Source of the DNA: SVEL01 sp017381055
Lineage (GTDB): Bacteria > Bacillota > Clostridia > Lachnospirales > Lachnospiraceae
Length of the DNA stretch: 64,000 bases
NCBI GenBank assembly: GCA_036307185.1
Contig: JAXJYC010000046.1
Coordinates: forward strand, 1 to 64,000
Direction: 5' to 3'
Shown here: positions 45,429 through 54,840 of the stretch, piece after piece
Position numbering within the stretch: position 1 is the stretch's first letter
How the letters are laid out: every line of letters starts with the position of its first letter
Translations under genes and position numbers: made by a program
The notes under the pieces: model-generated
Seen by the model: only the letters and a program-made list of their open reading frames with translations
What the model was told of the DNA's origin: nothing
Databases searched by the model: none

Positions 45429-46481
45429 ATGAACGATAAGAAATATTATAATTTATATAAAGACGTAAAAAACAGAATACTAACAGGCGAATATCCTGCG
45501 GATACTAAACTTCCTTCTAAGCGCCTTATGGCTGACAAAACTGGATATAGCCTAATAACTGTAGAACGTGCCTATTTTATGCTTGAGGACGAAGGCTACA
45601 TTGCCCCAAGAGAACGTTCCGGCTACTTTGTATGTCCTATCCAAGGCTACATACCTAATAAACCCAAAACAAAAATAGATATCAACTATCTCCCTGATGA
45701 AACTATTGGATCTACACAGGATTTTGAATACTCTGTGTGGTTTAAAACCGTGCGTAAGGTTATATCAGATAACGGTGATAAACTATTTACAAAAGCCCCT
45801 AACAAAGGTTGCTCTATCTTAAGAAACGCTATTGCTGATTACCTATACAGATATCGTGGCATGACTGCACAGCCTAATAACATTATCATTGGTTCTGGTG
45901 CCGAGCAACTATATGAAACTGCTGCCAAAATACTTGGTCGCGATAAAATTTATGGAATCGAAAATCCTTCCTATGAACAAATTCGTTTAGCCTACGAAGG
46001 TATGGGAGCTTCTGTCTGTCCTCTTAAAATGGGTTCAAACGGAATTACAACTCAATCACTTACCAATTCAGAATTTGATGCACTTCATGTTACACCATTT
46101 CATAGCTATCCATCAGGTGTAACTACATCTATATCTAAGCGCTACGAATACCTAAAATGGGCCGATAACACTAACCACTATATTATAGAAGATGACTTTG
46201 ATAGTGAATTTTTTATACCAGGTCATCCTATCGAATCCTTGTACTCACTAGACCATTCTAATCATGTTATATATATAAATACATTTTCAAAAAGCCTATC
46301 CCCAGCTATGAGAATAGGCTATATGATATTACCTGATACTTTACTTGAAAAGTATGACCAGGTTCTCGGTAATCTTTCTTGTTCCGTTCCTGTTATGGAC
46401 CAATATATTCTCGCTGAATTTATTTCTAGCGGAAACTTTGAGCGTCATTTAAATCATATGCGTAGAAAGATGAAAAAATAA
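45429..46481 (+). CDS. MocR/PdxR-like regulator, C-terminally truncated
   Basis: 350 aa from ATG 45429. N-terminal GntR-type winged helix (NRILTGEYPADTKLPSKRLMA and TVERAYFMLEDEGYI), then an aminotransferase-like domain with a PLP Lys in NTFSKSLSPAMRIG. Typical MocR proteins run ~100 residues further; here the frame stops after HLNHMRRKMKK, the place where the last helices and the conserved Arg should follow, and the next gene's 3' end begins three bases later. The best RBS (AAGGAG) lies 16 nt before the ATG, too far to be ideal. It may be a damaged regulator of pdxY. Confidence 0.75.
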   Translation: MNDKKYYNLYKDVKNRILTGEYPADTKLPSKRLMADKTGYSLITVERAYFMLEDEGYIAPRERSGYFVCPIQGYIPNKPKTKIDINYLPDETIGSTQDFEYSVWFKTVRKVISDNGDKLFTKAPNKGCSILRNAIADYLYRYRGMTAQPNNIIIGSGAEQLYETAAKILGRDKIYGIENPSYEQIRLAYEGMGASVCPLKMGSNGITTQSLTNSEFDALHVTPFHSYPSGVTTSISKRYEYLKWADNTNHYIIEDDFDSEFFIPGHPIESLYSLDHSNHVIYINTFSKSLSPAMRIGYMILPDTLLEKYDQVLGNLSCSVPVMDQYILAEFISSGNFERHLNHMRRKMKK

Positions 46482-46483
46482 TA

Positions 46484-47794
46484 CTATGGTTGCACCTGCA
46501 GACCTGTAATTTCAAGAGTGGTATATATACATTTTCCACCATTATATTCCACTCTACCGTTTTGGTTAAAAATATACTTATCAGAACCGAACCATACATT
46601 GCCATCTACTGGTTCATAACGCAAAGTGATGGATTTCTTTCCACTATTATAAATCTCATCCATAATCTGATTTAATTGTTCGTTACTTGTAACTACCTGT
46701 ACCTTATTAAATTCACTCGCTGGCATAATAGATAATACATATGTAGCTATTCCCTGAGCTGGTGCATATGATGGCTCCATCTGTGCAGGATACTTTGCAA
46801 GCTTAATCTTATCATATATGCCATCCCACATAGTAGTTGAAGTTAAATTAGGATCGTAATACTTTATGTATACCTTACTCTTATTAGCTTCTGCAGCTTT
46901 ATTTATGGCTGCCGCAAACTCCTGAGCATTAGAGGCAAATTCAAAATCACTATGATATGCATTGCTCGTAGCCGCCTTCACAATCTTAACTCTATCATAA
47001 TCCGACGGACAGCTTTGTCTTCCTGAGGATGTAGCTTTGTGATCTCTATTTATTGTACTATCTGAAATAAGAAAATAATCATGTCTATTAGTAGAATGAT
47101 TATTAAAATCCTTTCCAGGACTAGCCGGATCATCCCATGTTACATCTACATTATACCATTTTCCATCTATACGAACTTGATTCCATGCATGACCTCCCCA
47201 TGCCCCACCAGAATAACCTTCGCCCGTTACATAAATAACATTTAATCCAGCCATCTCACACATCATTTTAAATGTCAAAGCATATCCCTGGCATACACAT
47301 CTTCTATCTGTAAGTGCTTGCTCTACATAATAATTAGAATATGTAAAATCATAATCAAGATTAAATATTAACCAATCATGAATAGCCAATGCCTTATCAA
47401 ATTCCGACATATTGGGTTTAATAATACTATTAACTATTTCCTTTGCCATCTGCTCTGCCTTGGAAACAGTTGGCGTTGCCGTTGTGGTCTCCACAGGTTT
47501 TGGCTTAGCTGTAGTCTGCGCCACAGTTGTTGTCGGTGCTGGAGTCGTTGTTTCTTCTGTAGTGGTCTCTTCTGTCGTTTCTTCTGTTGTCACTTCCTCT
47601 GTACTACTTGTCTGCTGCTCCTTACTATCCTCTGTAGTAATATCACTAGTTGAATCTAAACTTGCACTAATTTCACTAGTATTCTTCTCCTTAGGATTTT
47701 CTTTTTTCTCATCGCCACATCCAATCAAGCTTGTTGTTAAAAAAACAAAAACAACAAACAGACAGGCTATTTTTCTTTTTAAATATCCTCTCAT
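46484..47794 (-). CDS. Transglutaminase-domain lipoprotein
   Basis: 436 aa from ATG 47794 (GGAGG). Lipobox TTSLIGC, then a ~75-residue Ser/Thr/Glu-rich linker with many TTEETT-type repeats, and a transglutaminase-like peptidase core. The catalytic triad is visible: Cys in DRRCVCQGYALTF, His in GGHAWNQVRIDGKWY and Asp in NVDVTWDDP. The C-terminal ~150 residues contain two repeats that may bind cell wall (the LAKYPAQMEP region and the KSITLRYEP region). Probably a surface protein that cross-links or cleaves peptides; substrate unknown. It is convergent with the truncated regulator. Confidence 0.87.
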   Translation of the reverse strand: MRGYLKRKIACLFVVFVFLTTSLIGCGDEKKENPKEKNTSEISASLDSTSDITTEDSKEQQTSSTEEVTTEETTEETTTEETTTPAPTTTVAQTTAKPKPVETTTATPTVSKAEQMAKEIVNSIIKPNMSEFDKALAIHDWLIFNLDYDFTYSNYYVEQALTDRRCVCQGYALTFKMMCEMAGLNVIYVTGEGYSGGAWGGHAWNQVRIDGKWYNVDVTWDDPASPGKDFNNHSTNRHDYFLISDSTINRDHKATSSGRQSCPSDYDRVKIVKAATSNAYHSDFEFASNAQEFAAAINKAAEANKSKVYIKYYDPNLTSTTMWDGIYDKIKLAKYPAQMEPSYAPAQGIATYVLSIMPASEFNKVQVVTSNEQLNQIMDEIYNSGKKSITLRYEPVDGNVWFGSDKYIFNQNGRVEYNGGKCIYTTLEITGLQVQP

Positions 47795-47948
47795 ATAAAC
47801 CTCCGTATTCAATTCTCTTCACACTCTCAATATGATTATATAGTATCAGTTTTTCCCATTATCGTCAATTGACTTTTCTAGTTAAACAACCTATCATTAT
47901 CTATATAGATTGGTGTGATAAAATTACATAATATATTTGGAGGTAACT

Positions 47949-48836
47949 ATGAAAAAAATTTTAGTATCAGGTCTTATCAACACTGAGACAACCGTTAAAA
48001 TCAAGGAATTTCCTATTGAATATTTCCCAATTGATTATCCATTCTTTGGTGTGAACACTAGAGTATCTGGAGTCGCTTATAATATTGCAAAGGCCCTTTC
48101 AACTTTAGGAGATGAGGTCATTTTTACAACCATGACTGGCAATGACTTCGGTAGTCAATATATCGACACTACATTAAAAGAAGCTGGTGTCTCTACAGAA
48201 CATATTAAAAAGGTTCTTAAGGCAACACCTAGCTCAGCTGTTTTATACGAAGATAACGGACGCCGTCAAATTTACTGTGACCTAAAGGATATTCAAGAAA
48301 GCTCTTATGAGTTTACTAAAGATTTATATGAAAGCTGTGACATAGTAGTAGCATGTAATATCAACTTTAATCGTGAGCTATTAAAAGTGGCAAAAGACGC
48401 TGGCAAACTAATCGCCACTGATGTACATGTACTAAGCGATATTAATGACGAATACAATCAAGATTTTATGAAGGCTGCCAATATTCTCTTCTTAAGTGAT
48501 GAAGGCATCAAAGGCGATTATAAAGAATTTATTACGTCAATAGAAAACAAATTTGCTAACGATATAATTGTCTTAGGCATGGGTAGTAAAGGTGCTCTTA
48601 TGTATGTTAAAGAAGATGATAAATTTTATGAATTACCTGCCTACAAAACTGAAAAAGTAGTTAATACAGTAGGTGCTGGTGATTCTTTATTCAGTGCATT
48701 TATTCACTATTACGCAAAAGGCTTAGAGCCTGTAGAATGTTTAAAAAGAGCACAAGCCTTTGCATCATATAAGATAGGTTTTGACGGAGCATCCGAAGGT
48801 TTTGCAACCGAAAGCATTATAGAAAAAATGTTATAG
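47949..48836 (+). CDS. PfkB-family carbohydrate kinase
   Basis: 295 aa from ATG 47949 (GGAGG). Ribokinase-type fold: TRVSGVAYNIAKALSTLG at the sugar-binding start and the catalytic NTVGAGDSLFSAF near the end. The substrate may be a sugar or nucleoside; it has no named close match by eye. Single gene ended by a perfect hairpin at 48847-48878. Confidence 0.85.
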   Translation: MKKILVSGLINTETTVKIKEFPIEYFPIDYPFFGVNTRVSGVAYNIAKALSTLGDEVIFTTMTGNDFGSQYIDTTLKEAGVSTEHIKKVLKATPSSAVLYEDNGRRQIYCDLKDIQESSYEFTKDLYESCDIVVACNINFNRELLKVAKDAGKLIATDVHVLSDINDEYNQDFMKAANILFLSDEGIKGDYKEFITSIENKFANDIIVLGMGSKGALMYVKEDDKFYELPAYKTEKVVNTVGAGDSLFSAFIHYYAKGLEPVECLKRAQAFASYKIGFDGASEGFATESIIEKML

Positions 48837-48846
48837 TATTTAATGT

Positions 48847-48878
48847 AAAAACAGGTGTGATTAATCACACCTGTTTTT
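48847..48878. terminator. Bidirectional terminator after the PfkB kinase
   Basis: AAAAACAGGTGTGAT pairs with ATCACACCTGTTTTT over two central bases (TA). It also holds the stop codon of the minus-strand gene at 48877. Confidence 0.85.
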
Positions 48879-49374
48879 ACAGCTTATCACCATATTGTAC
48901 CTGCTTTACAGTACCTAAGAATTGAGAATCTGTGGCCATCTCTATTCTCAGAACTTTTCCAGCATCTTCTTGATCTAACTCAATAAGTACATATCTTCCA
49001 ACACTGGTTTTTCCGAATAAACGAGTATCCTTTGTAGAATATGACTCTCTTAGCTCTCCGTCAATATATACGTTAATATCTTGCTTTGAACTACTTATAG
49101 ATATACATGCACCTCTATCTATCTCATCATATAATACCGTCTCTACTACATCTATTTTGGCATTTTCTATTTCCACAGAAGAAGGTAATGTTATTTCTTC
49201 CCTTCTTCCATCTTCCCATACACGATACCACTGTGTATCAAGAGACTTGCAAAATGTCATATCTTCAGTTCTCTCATCTGCCAAATAAAACTGCCCATAT
49301 ATTGCATATCCTAAAACTATTAATATTACTATTAACAAAGTGCATTTTATCAAATTGAATAATTTATTTACCAT
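48877..49374 (-). CDS. Membrane-anchored orphan sensor-type domain
   Basis: 165 aa. Transmembrane helix at ~8-27, then an outside domain with the strings WYRVWEDGRREEITLPSSV and INVYIDGELRES, the pattern of the extracellular jelly-roll domain found at the N-terminus of clostridial GGDEF or histidine kinase receptors. Here nothing follows: the stop codon lies inside the terminator stem. Either a stand-alone binding protein or the 5' part of a receptor whose output domain was lost. RBS AAGGAAG. Confidence 0.65.
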   Translation of the reverse strand: MVNKLFNLIKCTLLIVILIVLGYAIYGQFYLADERTEDMTFCKSLDTQWYRVWEDGRREEITLPSSVEIENAKIDVVETVLYDEIDRGACISISSSKQDINVYIDGELRESYSTKDTRLFGKTSVGRYVLIELDQEDAGKVLRIEMATDSQFLGTVKQVQYGDKL

Positions 49375-49516
49375 CTATATAATCTTCCTTTGTAGTTTTA
49401 CTTATTATCAAACTAATTATTACTTAAATATTACGTATTATTATAAGTTACATAAATATTTTTTTCAACATAAACTACTATGAATAAAAATAGGTGATAC
49501 TTTTTATCATATAAAA

Positions 49517-49564
49517 AACCAACATTTTGAATCAAAATAATACTCAAAATGTTGGTTATTTTTT
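49517..49564 (-). terminator. Terminator of the DUF11 gene
   Basis: 14-bp stem AACCAACATTTTGA/TCAAAATGTTGGTT (49517-49557). A and T tracts on both sides make it usable in both directions. Confidence 0.85.
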
Positions 49565-49568
49565 TATT

Positions 49569-50420
49569 TTATATAGTACCAGTTACAGTCAACACACTTA
49601 CTCCCGGTTCTACTATCCACTCTCCTGTAATAGGATCTTGTGTATAAGTCGCTTGTGGTACAGTAATCTGGCCTGGCACAGTCTCAAATTCACCTGTTAA
49701 TTCAGAGTATGAATAATTCGCTGGTGTCGACCATGTTGTGCCATTAAATACAACTGTAAGGTCTGTAAGAATTGGATTAAACAAATCTGTAATGGTTACA
49801 TTATCTGTAGCTACTGCTGTAGTATTTCCAATATTTTGAATTGTAAAGGTATAGGTTAACCTACCATTTTCTGTAACAGCTGTAGGAGATATTGTCTTAG
49901 TAATAGTAAGTCGTGCTCCATTTTCTGGAGTTACATTTTCTGTTACTGTAATTTCTGTTACACCATTCCCACTTATAACAGCAGTATTTGTAACCACTCC
50001 ACCCACATCTAAAGGCGCATACTCATTAACTCTTGTCACATAGATGATTGTAGCCACCCCATTTGCCGGAACTGTTATTCCACTTATAACAAGTGGCGGT
50101 CCTACCGAAACTGCTGGTGTTGTCTGTAACACGCCGTTCAAATAATACTGCACGCTACCTACCACATAATCTAACGGAACTAAAGTTCCTGCCCCAAAAG
50201 GATATTCTCCAAGATTATCTGTTAAAGATATTCCCGTAAAAGTAATTGCTCCTGAATTTACAATATTAACTACATAAGTTATTTCTGAACCTTGACTGTA
50301 GGTATCAATTACAGCTGTTTTTGTAGCTGATAAAACCTCAACCAATTCTCCTACGGTAATATTTGAATTAATAACATTTCCATTATATCTTAAGGTTGCT
50401 TGATTTGTAAAAGTTGCCAT
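49569..50420 (-). CDS. DUF11 (conserved repeat domain) protein
   Basis: 283 aa. Beta-rich, Thr/Val/Asn-rich, with two DUF11-type repeats: GSEITYVVNIVNSGAITFTG and NGRLTYTFTIQNIGNTTA, each with the TDN(L/V) turn (GISLTDNLGEYP and VTITDLFNP). The fold is common in surface proteins and often carries isopeptide bonds. There is no signal peptide, no membrane helix and no wall anchor, which is odd for this domain; a spore-coat or exosporium role is possible. RBS AGGAGG. Confidence 0.8.
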   Translation of the reverse strand: MATFTNQATLRYNGNVINSNITVGELVEVLSATKTAVIDTYSQGSEITYVVNIVNSGAITFTGISLTDNLGEYPFGAGTLVPLDYVVGSVQYYLNGVLQTTPAVSVGPPLVISGITVPANGVATIIYVTRVNEYAPLDVGGVVTNTAVISGNGVTEITVTENVTPENGARLTITKTISPTAVTENGRLTYTFTIQNIGNTTAVATDNVTITDLFNPILTDLTVVFNGTTWSTPANYSYSELTGEFETVPGQITVPQATYTQDPITGEWIVEPGVSVLTVTGTI

Positions 50421-50498
50421 ATTTCCCTCCTAGTTTTAATTAAAGACAATATATGCCTCTAATACATAATATGCAGCAACTTTAATTTAGGTAATATT

Positions 50499-51344
50499 TT
50501 ATATTGTTAATTCCCTACCCGTATAAATATACTCTACTTTCTCACCTATATATTTTTTAATGAGCTCATACCCAACCATTCCTGTGCAATGTCCAGTATA
50601 TAACTTCTTTACACTATTCTTCTCAAGATATTTTGTCATCTCCTCTATCTCGTTTTCCGAAAAAGTACATATTTCTTTTTCTCCAGATTTTCCTTTCATA
50701 TGTAGCCCACCTATAAATGCAGCAACTTCTTTACCTTGTCCAAAATACTCTTTTACCTCATCTATAATATTCACTATGCCACTATGAGAACAACTATTAA
50801 ATATAACAAGACCAGCCTCTGTATCAAATACCAAACTAAGCTCATGGTTAAAATCATCTGGTGTATACTCACCTTCAACTTTCTTATATAGCTTAGCTCG
50901 TGCTCCTATCTTCTCTAATTCACCACAATCCTTATGTGGTATCAAATACATTCCTTCAGCAAGCTTTGTAACTTCATCTAGTAATACAAAATTTTCCTTA
51001 TACGCAGGATATACATCTTTAGGTACTCCTATAGGATGTATGCTTCCTCCCGATGCAGAATAATAATCATCCGTGATAGTTTTCATAGCATATATTCTTT
51101 TATCTGGATTTTGTCTTAAATACTCTGCAAAACCACCTGAATGATCATAATGCCCATGAGATAAAACACAAAACTCTGCCTTACTTATATCCACGTCCAT
51201 CTTTTCCGCATTATCTATAAATGTAGATGTAGTGCCTGCATCAAGTAATATTTTTTTGTCGTTATATTCTATAAATATGCTTAAACCGTGTTCAGCTATT
51301 AGATTTGAATTTGTTGTGTTTTCTATTAGAATTTGAATTTTCAT
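50499..51344 (-). CDS. MBL-fold metallo-hydrolase
   Basis: 281 aa. The zinc motif SHGHYDHSGGF is complete; further ligands are in VIFNSCSHSGIVNII and KKLYTGHCTGM. It resembles the subgroup annotated as dihydropterin/RFAP-synthase-like hydrolases in archaea and clostridia (opening IENTTNSNLIAEHGLSIFI). Substrate unknown. RBS AGGAGACG. Confidence 0.85.
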   Translation of the reverse strand: MKIQILIENTTNSNLIAEHGLSIFIEYNDKKILLDAGTTSTFIDNAEKMDVDISKAEFCVLSHGHYDHSGGFAEYLRQNPDKRIYAMKTITDDYYSASGGSIHPIGVPKDVYPAYKENFVLLDEVTKLAEGMYLIPHKDCGELEKIGARAKLYKKVEGEYTPDDFNHELSLVFDTEAGLVIFNSCSHSGIVNIIDEVKEYFGQGKEVAAFIGGLHMKGKSGEKEICTFSENEIEEMTKYLEKNSVKKLYTGHCTGMVGYELIKKYIGEKVEYIYTGRELTI

Positions 51345-51429
51345 AATCGTCTCCTATATAAACAAATATATCGCTTTCTTTTCCATATATTATTATATTA
51401 CACCATCAAAATGATTGTTTGTAAACAAT

Positions 51430-51456
51430 AAAAAACCATCAGAATGATGGTTTTTT
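51430..51456. terminator. Bidirectional terminator before the MBL hydrolase gene
   Basis: AAAAAACCATC/GATGGTTTTTT with AGAAT loop. It ends the nucleoside phosphorylase transcript on the minus strand. Confidence 0.82.
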
Positions 51457-51487
51457 ATAAAATAATATATATTAAATTTATACCTCA

Positions 51488-52258
51488 CTATATACGTACA
51501 GCAAACTCCATAGCAAGCTTTGAAAAGAAATCCTTTTCATCAAACTTCACTTCATCACTTAGGCTTCTCTCATTCCATTCTGTTCCATCCAAACAATCTG
51601 CTGTATAGAAAAACTGAAATAATTCTTTCTCTCTAAAAGCTGTTACTGCCGCCAATGCTGAGCACTCCATTTCAACACATATACATCCCTGCTCTTTTCT
51701 CTTTTCCATCTTACTTCTTGTCTCACGATAAAAAGCATCTGTTGTCCATGTTTTTCCAATTCTATACTCGATATTTAACTCGTCAAGAAAATCTGTAAAT
51801 TCTGGTATGTATTTTGGATTTACCTCTATCTCGTCCGATGGCGGTGCATAGTGATAACTCATTCCTTCATCTCTCACAGCTGAATTAGGAATAATGATAG
51901 AACAATCGTCTATATCATCATATAAAACTCCGCAAGAACCATACACTACAACCTTCTCTACACCCAAAGCATACAATTCATCTAACTGCGCCCCCGAACT
52001 ACTAGCCCCTACAGTAAACATAGCTATAGCAATTTCCTTTCCTTTATATGTCACCCTATATATAGGCTCATCACCATTTGCACTTTTTGTTGCTGCAATC
52101 AATTCTCCATTAAGAAGCTTCACTAATCTAGTAAACATCTTCCCCTCAAAACAGCCAACTAGTATCTTTGGCATTTCTCCCTTAACCTCTATGCTTTGAC
52201 ATAAAGTCCAAGGATTAATAATTGCTTCTTTATTACTATCAAATTCACATAATACCAT
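51488..52258 (-). CDS. Nucleoside phosphorylase (uridine phosphorylase-like)
   Basis: 256 aa from ATG 52258 (AAGGTGG upstream; an earlier GTG at 52270 is badly spaced). PNP/UDP family 1: MFTVGASSSGAQLDELYALG, VVYGSCGVL, the ribose-contacting ICVEMECSALAAVTAF and the FFYTADCLDG segment where a catalytic Asp is expected. It cleaves a nucleoside with phosphate. The base preference is not clear. Confidence 0.85.
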   Translation of the reverse strand: MVLCEFDSNKEAIINPWTLCQSIEVKGEMPKILVGCFEGKMFTRLVKLLNGELIAATKSANGDEPIYRVTYKGKEIAIAMFTVGASSSGAQLDELYALGVEKVVVYGSCGVLYDDIDDCSIIIPNSAVRDEGMSYHYAPPSDEIEVNPKYIPEFTDFLDELNIEYRIGKTWTTDAFYRETRSKMEKRKEQGCICVEMECSALAAVTAFREKELFQFFYTADCLDGTEWNERSLSDEVKFDEKDFFSKLAMEFAVRI

Positions 52259-52320
52259 ACTATTTTCCACCTTTCCTTCGTATTATATATCCCTCAACTA
52301 TTCTGTTTGGGGCCACTATT

Positions 52321-53508
52321 CTATTTTTGACAACGCCAAAACTCTGTACTATTTACCACTATTATTTCATCGTTTTCCTGTAATCCCTTCATAAAATACG
52401 TCTTAATAATTGATTCATTATCTTTAATATACTTTACATTCGCAGGATATACACTACATAACCTTTCAAAAATATCATCTACAGTTTCATATCTCATACT
52501 ATTATCTAAGCTCTGGGCTTCTACTATTTCAAAGTATTTTTCTAAAAGCGTTTTAAAATCGTCGCGACATTTTTCTTCTTCCTTTATCTTATCTTTAATA
52601 AAATTATCCTTAAGATTTAAGTCATTAAATACTTTCTTCCAGTAGAAATGTTCGCTAGTTATCTGATAAGCGTTACAATAAAAGGTTGCACCCTTTTTCA
52701 TAACATTACTTACATTGCGTAATAGCTTTTCTGGATTATTAATAGTTTCAAAAAGATAATGGGCTACAACATAATCGTAACTATCTTCTTCTCCATTGTA
52801 TACTTCATTCCATACTTTTTCTTCTTCTGCATCGCCCCAATGTAAAGATATATCACTAGTTTCTGAAAGGTCAGCTTTATTCTCTCTGATATATTTGTCA
52901 AAATCATCTGCCCAGCTACCATGAAGATCAATTCCATTAATAGTTGTTCCTTTTGGAATCTCTTTCCAATTATTTCTCCATAGCTTACCATATCCGCAAC
53001 CAATATCAAGCACACGACTATCCTTAGAAATATTTAGCATCTCATATATTACTTCATACCAATCTCTATCTATAGCAGTATGCTTTAATGCATAAAAATG
53101 AAAATCATCTGCGTCCTGATCCTGTCTAATATTACGAGCTATTTCTGCCACATCGCTCCAATCAGGCTGTCCATCAGTTCTCGCCAAAATACCTTTAATA
53201 CAATCTATGGTCTTTTGAATCTCTGCCTTCTTTTGCTCCATAATCTCAAGCTGCTGATTAAGAGATTCTACTATATCCATATTCTTACCTACCACAAGGT
53301 TATCGTAAATTTCTTCTAAGGTAAAGCCTATATGCTTAAGCGCTATTATCTTTTCCAATACTAATATTGACTCTTTATCATACAATCTATAATTTCCTTC
53401 TGAATAATCTGCTGGCTTTAATAAACCTTTTTCATCATATAATCTAATTGCTTTCTGGGAAACGCCAACTTTCTTGGCTATTTCGCCTGATGTCATCTTG
53501 TTGTTCAT
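52321..53508 (-). CDS. MerR-type DNA-binding domain fused to a SAM methyltransferase
   Basis: 395 aa. Residues ~1-75 are a MerR winged helix (TSGEIAKKVGVSQKAIRLYDEKGLL), ~78-110 a coiled coil as in MerR dimers, and ~150-300 a class I methyltransferase: SRVLDIGCGYGKLWRNNW for SAM, INGIDLHGSWAD and YDYVVAHYLFETINNPEKLL. The C-terminal ~90 residues are helical. MerR ligand domains are normally not enzymes, so this may couple DNA binding to methylation of a small molecule. RBS AAGGTGACG. Confidence 0.85.
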   Translation of the reverse strand: MNNKMTSGEIAKKVGVSQKAIRLYDEKGLLKPADYSEGNYRLYDKESILVLEKIIALKHIGFTLEEIYDNLVVGKNMDIVESLNQQLEIMEQKKAEIQKTIDCIKGILARTDGQPDWSDVAEIARNIRQDQDADDFHFYALKHTAIDRDWYEVIYEMLNISKDSRVLDIGCGYGKLWRNNWKEIPKGTTINGIDLHGSWADDFDKYIRENKADLSETSDISLHWGDAEEEKVWNEVYNGEEDSYDYVVAHYLFETINNPEKLLRNVSNVMKKGATFYCNAYQITSEHFYWKKVFNDLNLKDNFIKDKIKEEEKCRDDFKTLLEKYFEIVEAQSLDNSMRYETVDDIFERLCSVYPANVKYIKDNESIIKTYFMKGLQENDEIIVVNSTEFWRCQK

Positions 53509-53523
53509 ATCGTCACCTTCTTA

Positions 53524-53799
53524 TTATAAAACTATTTTATATACATCTGCTAGCTTACCTTCATACTCAAAACTTCTATAATTTTCGCCTCCATTTTTAA
53601 CTATAGTTTTTATAGATGGCACATTATCTCTTTCAACTGAAAGATTCAATTCTAATAATCCTGCTTCTTTTGCAATAATAATTATTTGATGTAACATTTC
53701 TGTTGCATATCCTTTTCTTCTTTCAGTTGGTCTAACTAATGTTATTTTTGTTTCTATATTTTCTATTTTGTTGGTATTAATATTCATAAGCTCATTCAT
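53524..53799 (-). pseudogene. C-terminal fragment of a GNAT acetyltransferase
   Basis: 91 aa. The core acetyl-CoA signature is present (LVRPTERRKGYATEMLHQII, the RxxGxA-type loop) and the final LSVERDNVPSIKTIVKNGG is the usual GNAT end. The N-terminal ~80 residues are missing: upstream sequence has no matching frame. It may be a remnant, although the fragment could still be expressed. Confidence 0.7.
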
Positions 53800-53969
53800 C
53801 TCTTTTTTTCTTGTGATATGAATAATATAAAGTGTTACCCTAGGGAAGAGTCAAGAGATTTTTGTAAAAATATTTATACGTAGTTTTACTATTGGTTTTA
53901 TTTATTTCAACTTATAAAAACAAATAATCCAAACATTAAATAACACTTATTACAATACTCTCATAGTAT

Positions 53970-54818
53970 TTACAATATGTACCTTTTCACCATCTCCTCT
54001 ATTTTACTAGTATTCAAAATCGTCTGCTCTGTTTCATATGTCAGAATCAATCTTTCTCCTGCATATATACCATTTTCCTCATATGTATTAATCCTATTTA
54101 CCATATTCCTAGCATATTTAGGATCATCTACCTTTCCATTGTGCTCCCAATATATTTCTTCACCATTTTTTCTTGAAAGAAATGTAAAATCCGGATGAAT
54201 TATTCCTACTCCTTTCAAATACAACGGGCATTCATACTTATATTCAATTCCATTCCTATAAAAATAATCCGCCATTATTTTCTCTGACTTCGAACGAACT
54301 CTCTCGCCTTTTTCCGTCAAGATAACAGGAACGTCTGGCTTAAATTCCTTTCTCTTATATTCCTTTGATTTCCAATCAATAAGCTTTTGCTCCCATAACA
54401 TCTCTACCGGTTTAATAAGCTTTTGTCGTTCCACATGCTCCTTCAAAAATATTCTTTCTAACTCGTCATCGGTATAATCTTTTGTTATCTTTCTAATCTG
54501 AGATAGTCTTTTTCCTACTAGCTCTAAAACTTTTTTATCATATGATTTTTGAGCTAATTTACATACCAAATCATTCTCTTTCTTTGAAATATAGCTTGCT
54601 GATTTATCATCTTCATCATACAGATAATATTGAATAAAATCTTTAGTCTTTGATAACTTTAGATTACCCCTCGGCGCATGTTTCATCCTATCCTCAGCCA
54701 TTTTAATAATATTTTCTAATCTAACTTGTTCTTCTACTAGTATATCTCTTAACCCTTTTATAATATTTGTACCTCCTCTAACTATTTCAGATATCAATGC
54801 ATATGAAATCATAACCAT
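53970..54818 (-). CDS. Putative PD-(D/E)XK nuclease-like protein
   Basis: 282 aa. The first ~150 residues are helical and Lys/Glu-rich (possible DNA binding). The last part shows a nuclease-like core: Glu179 in VRSKSEKIMADYF, then HPDFTF with D210, and E225 with K229 in IYWEHNGK, i.e. the E...PD...ExxxK order of the restriction-endonuclease fold. The RBS is weak. Directly upstream lies an array of eight 52-bp palindromic repeats (54841-55232). Exact role unknown; a repeat-linked or defence nuclease is a working guess. Confidence 0.65.
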   Translation of the reverse strand: MVMISYALISEIVRGGTNIIKGLRDILVEEQVRLENIIKMAEDRMKHAPRGNLKLSKTKDFIQYYLYDEDDKSASYISKKENDLVCKLAQKSYDKKVLELVGKRLSQIRKITKDYTDDELERIFLKEHVERQKLIKPVEMLWEQKLIDWKSKEYKRKEFKPDVPVILTEKGERVRSKSEKIMADYFYRNGIEYKYECPLYLKGVGIIHPDFTFLSRKNGEEIYWEHNGKVDDPKYARNMVNRINTYEENGIYAGERLILTYETEQTILNTSKIEEMVKRYIL

Positions 54819-54840
54819 ATAATATATTTTTCTTTAATTT

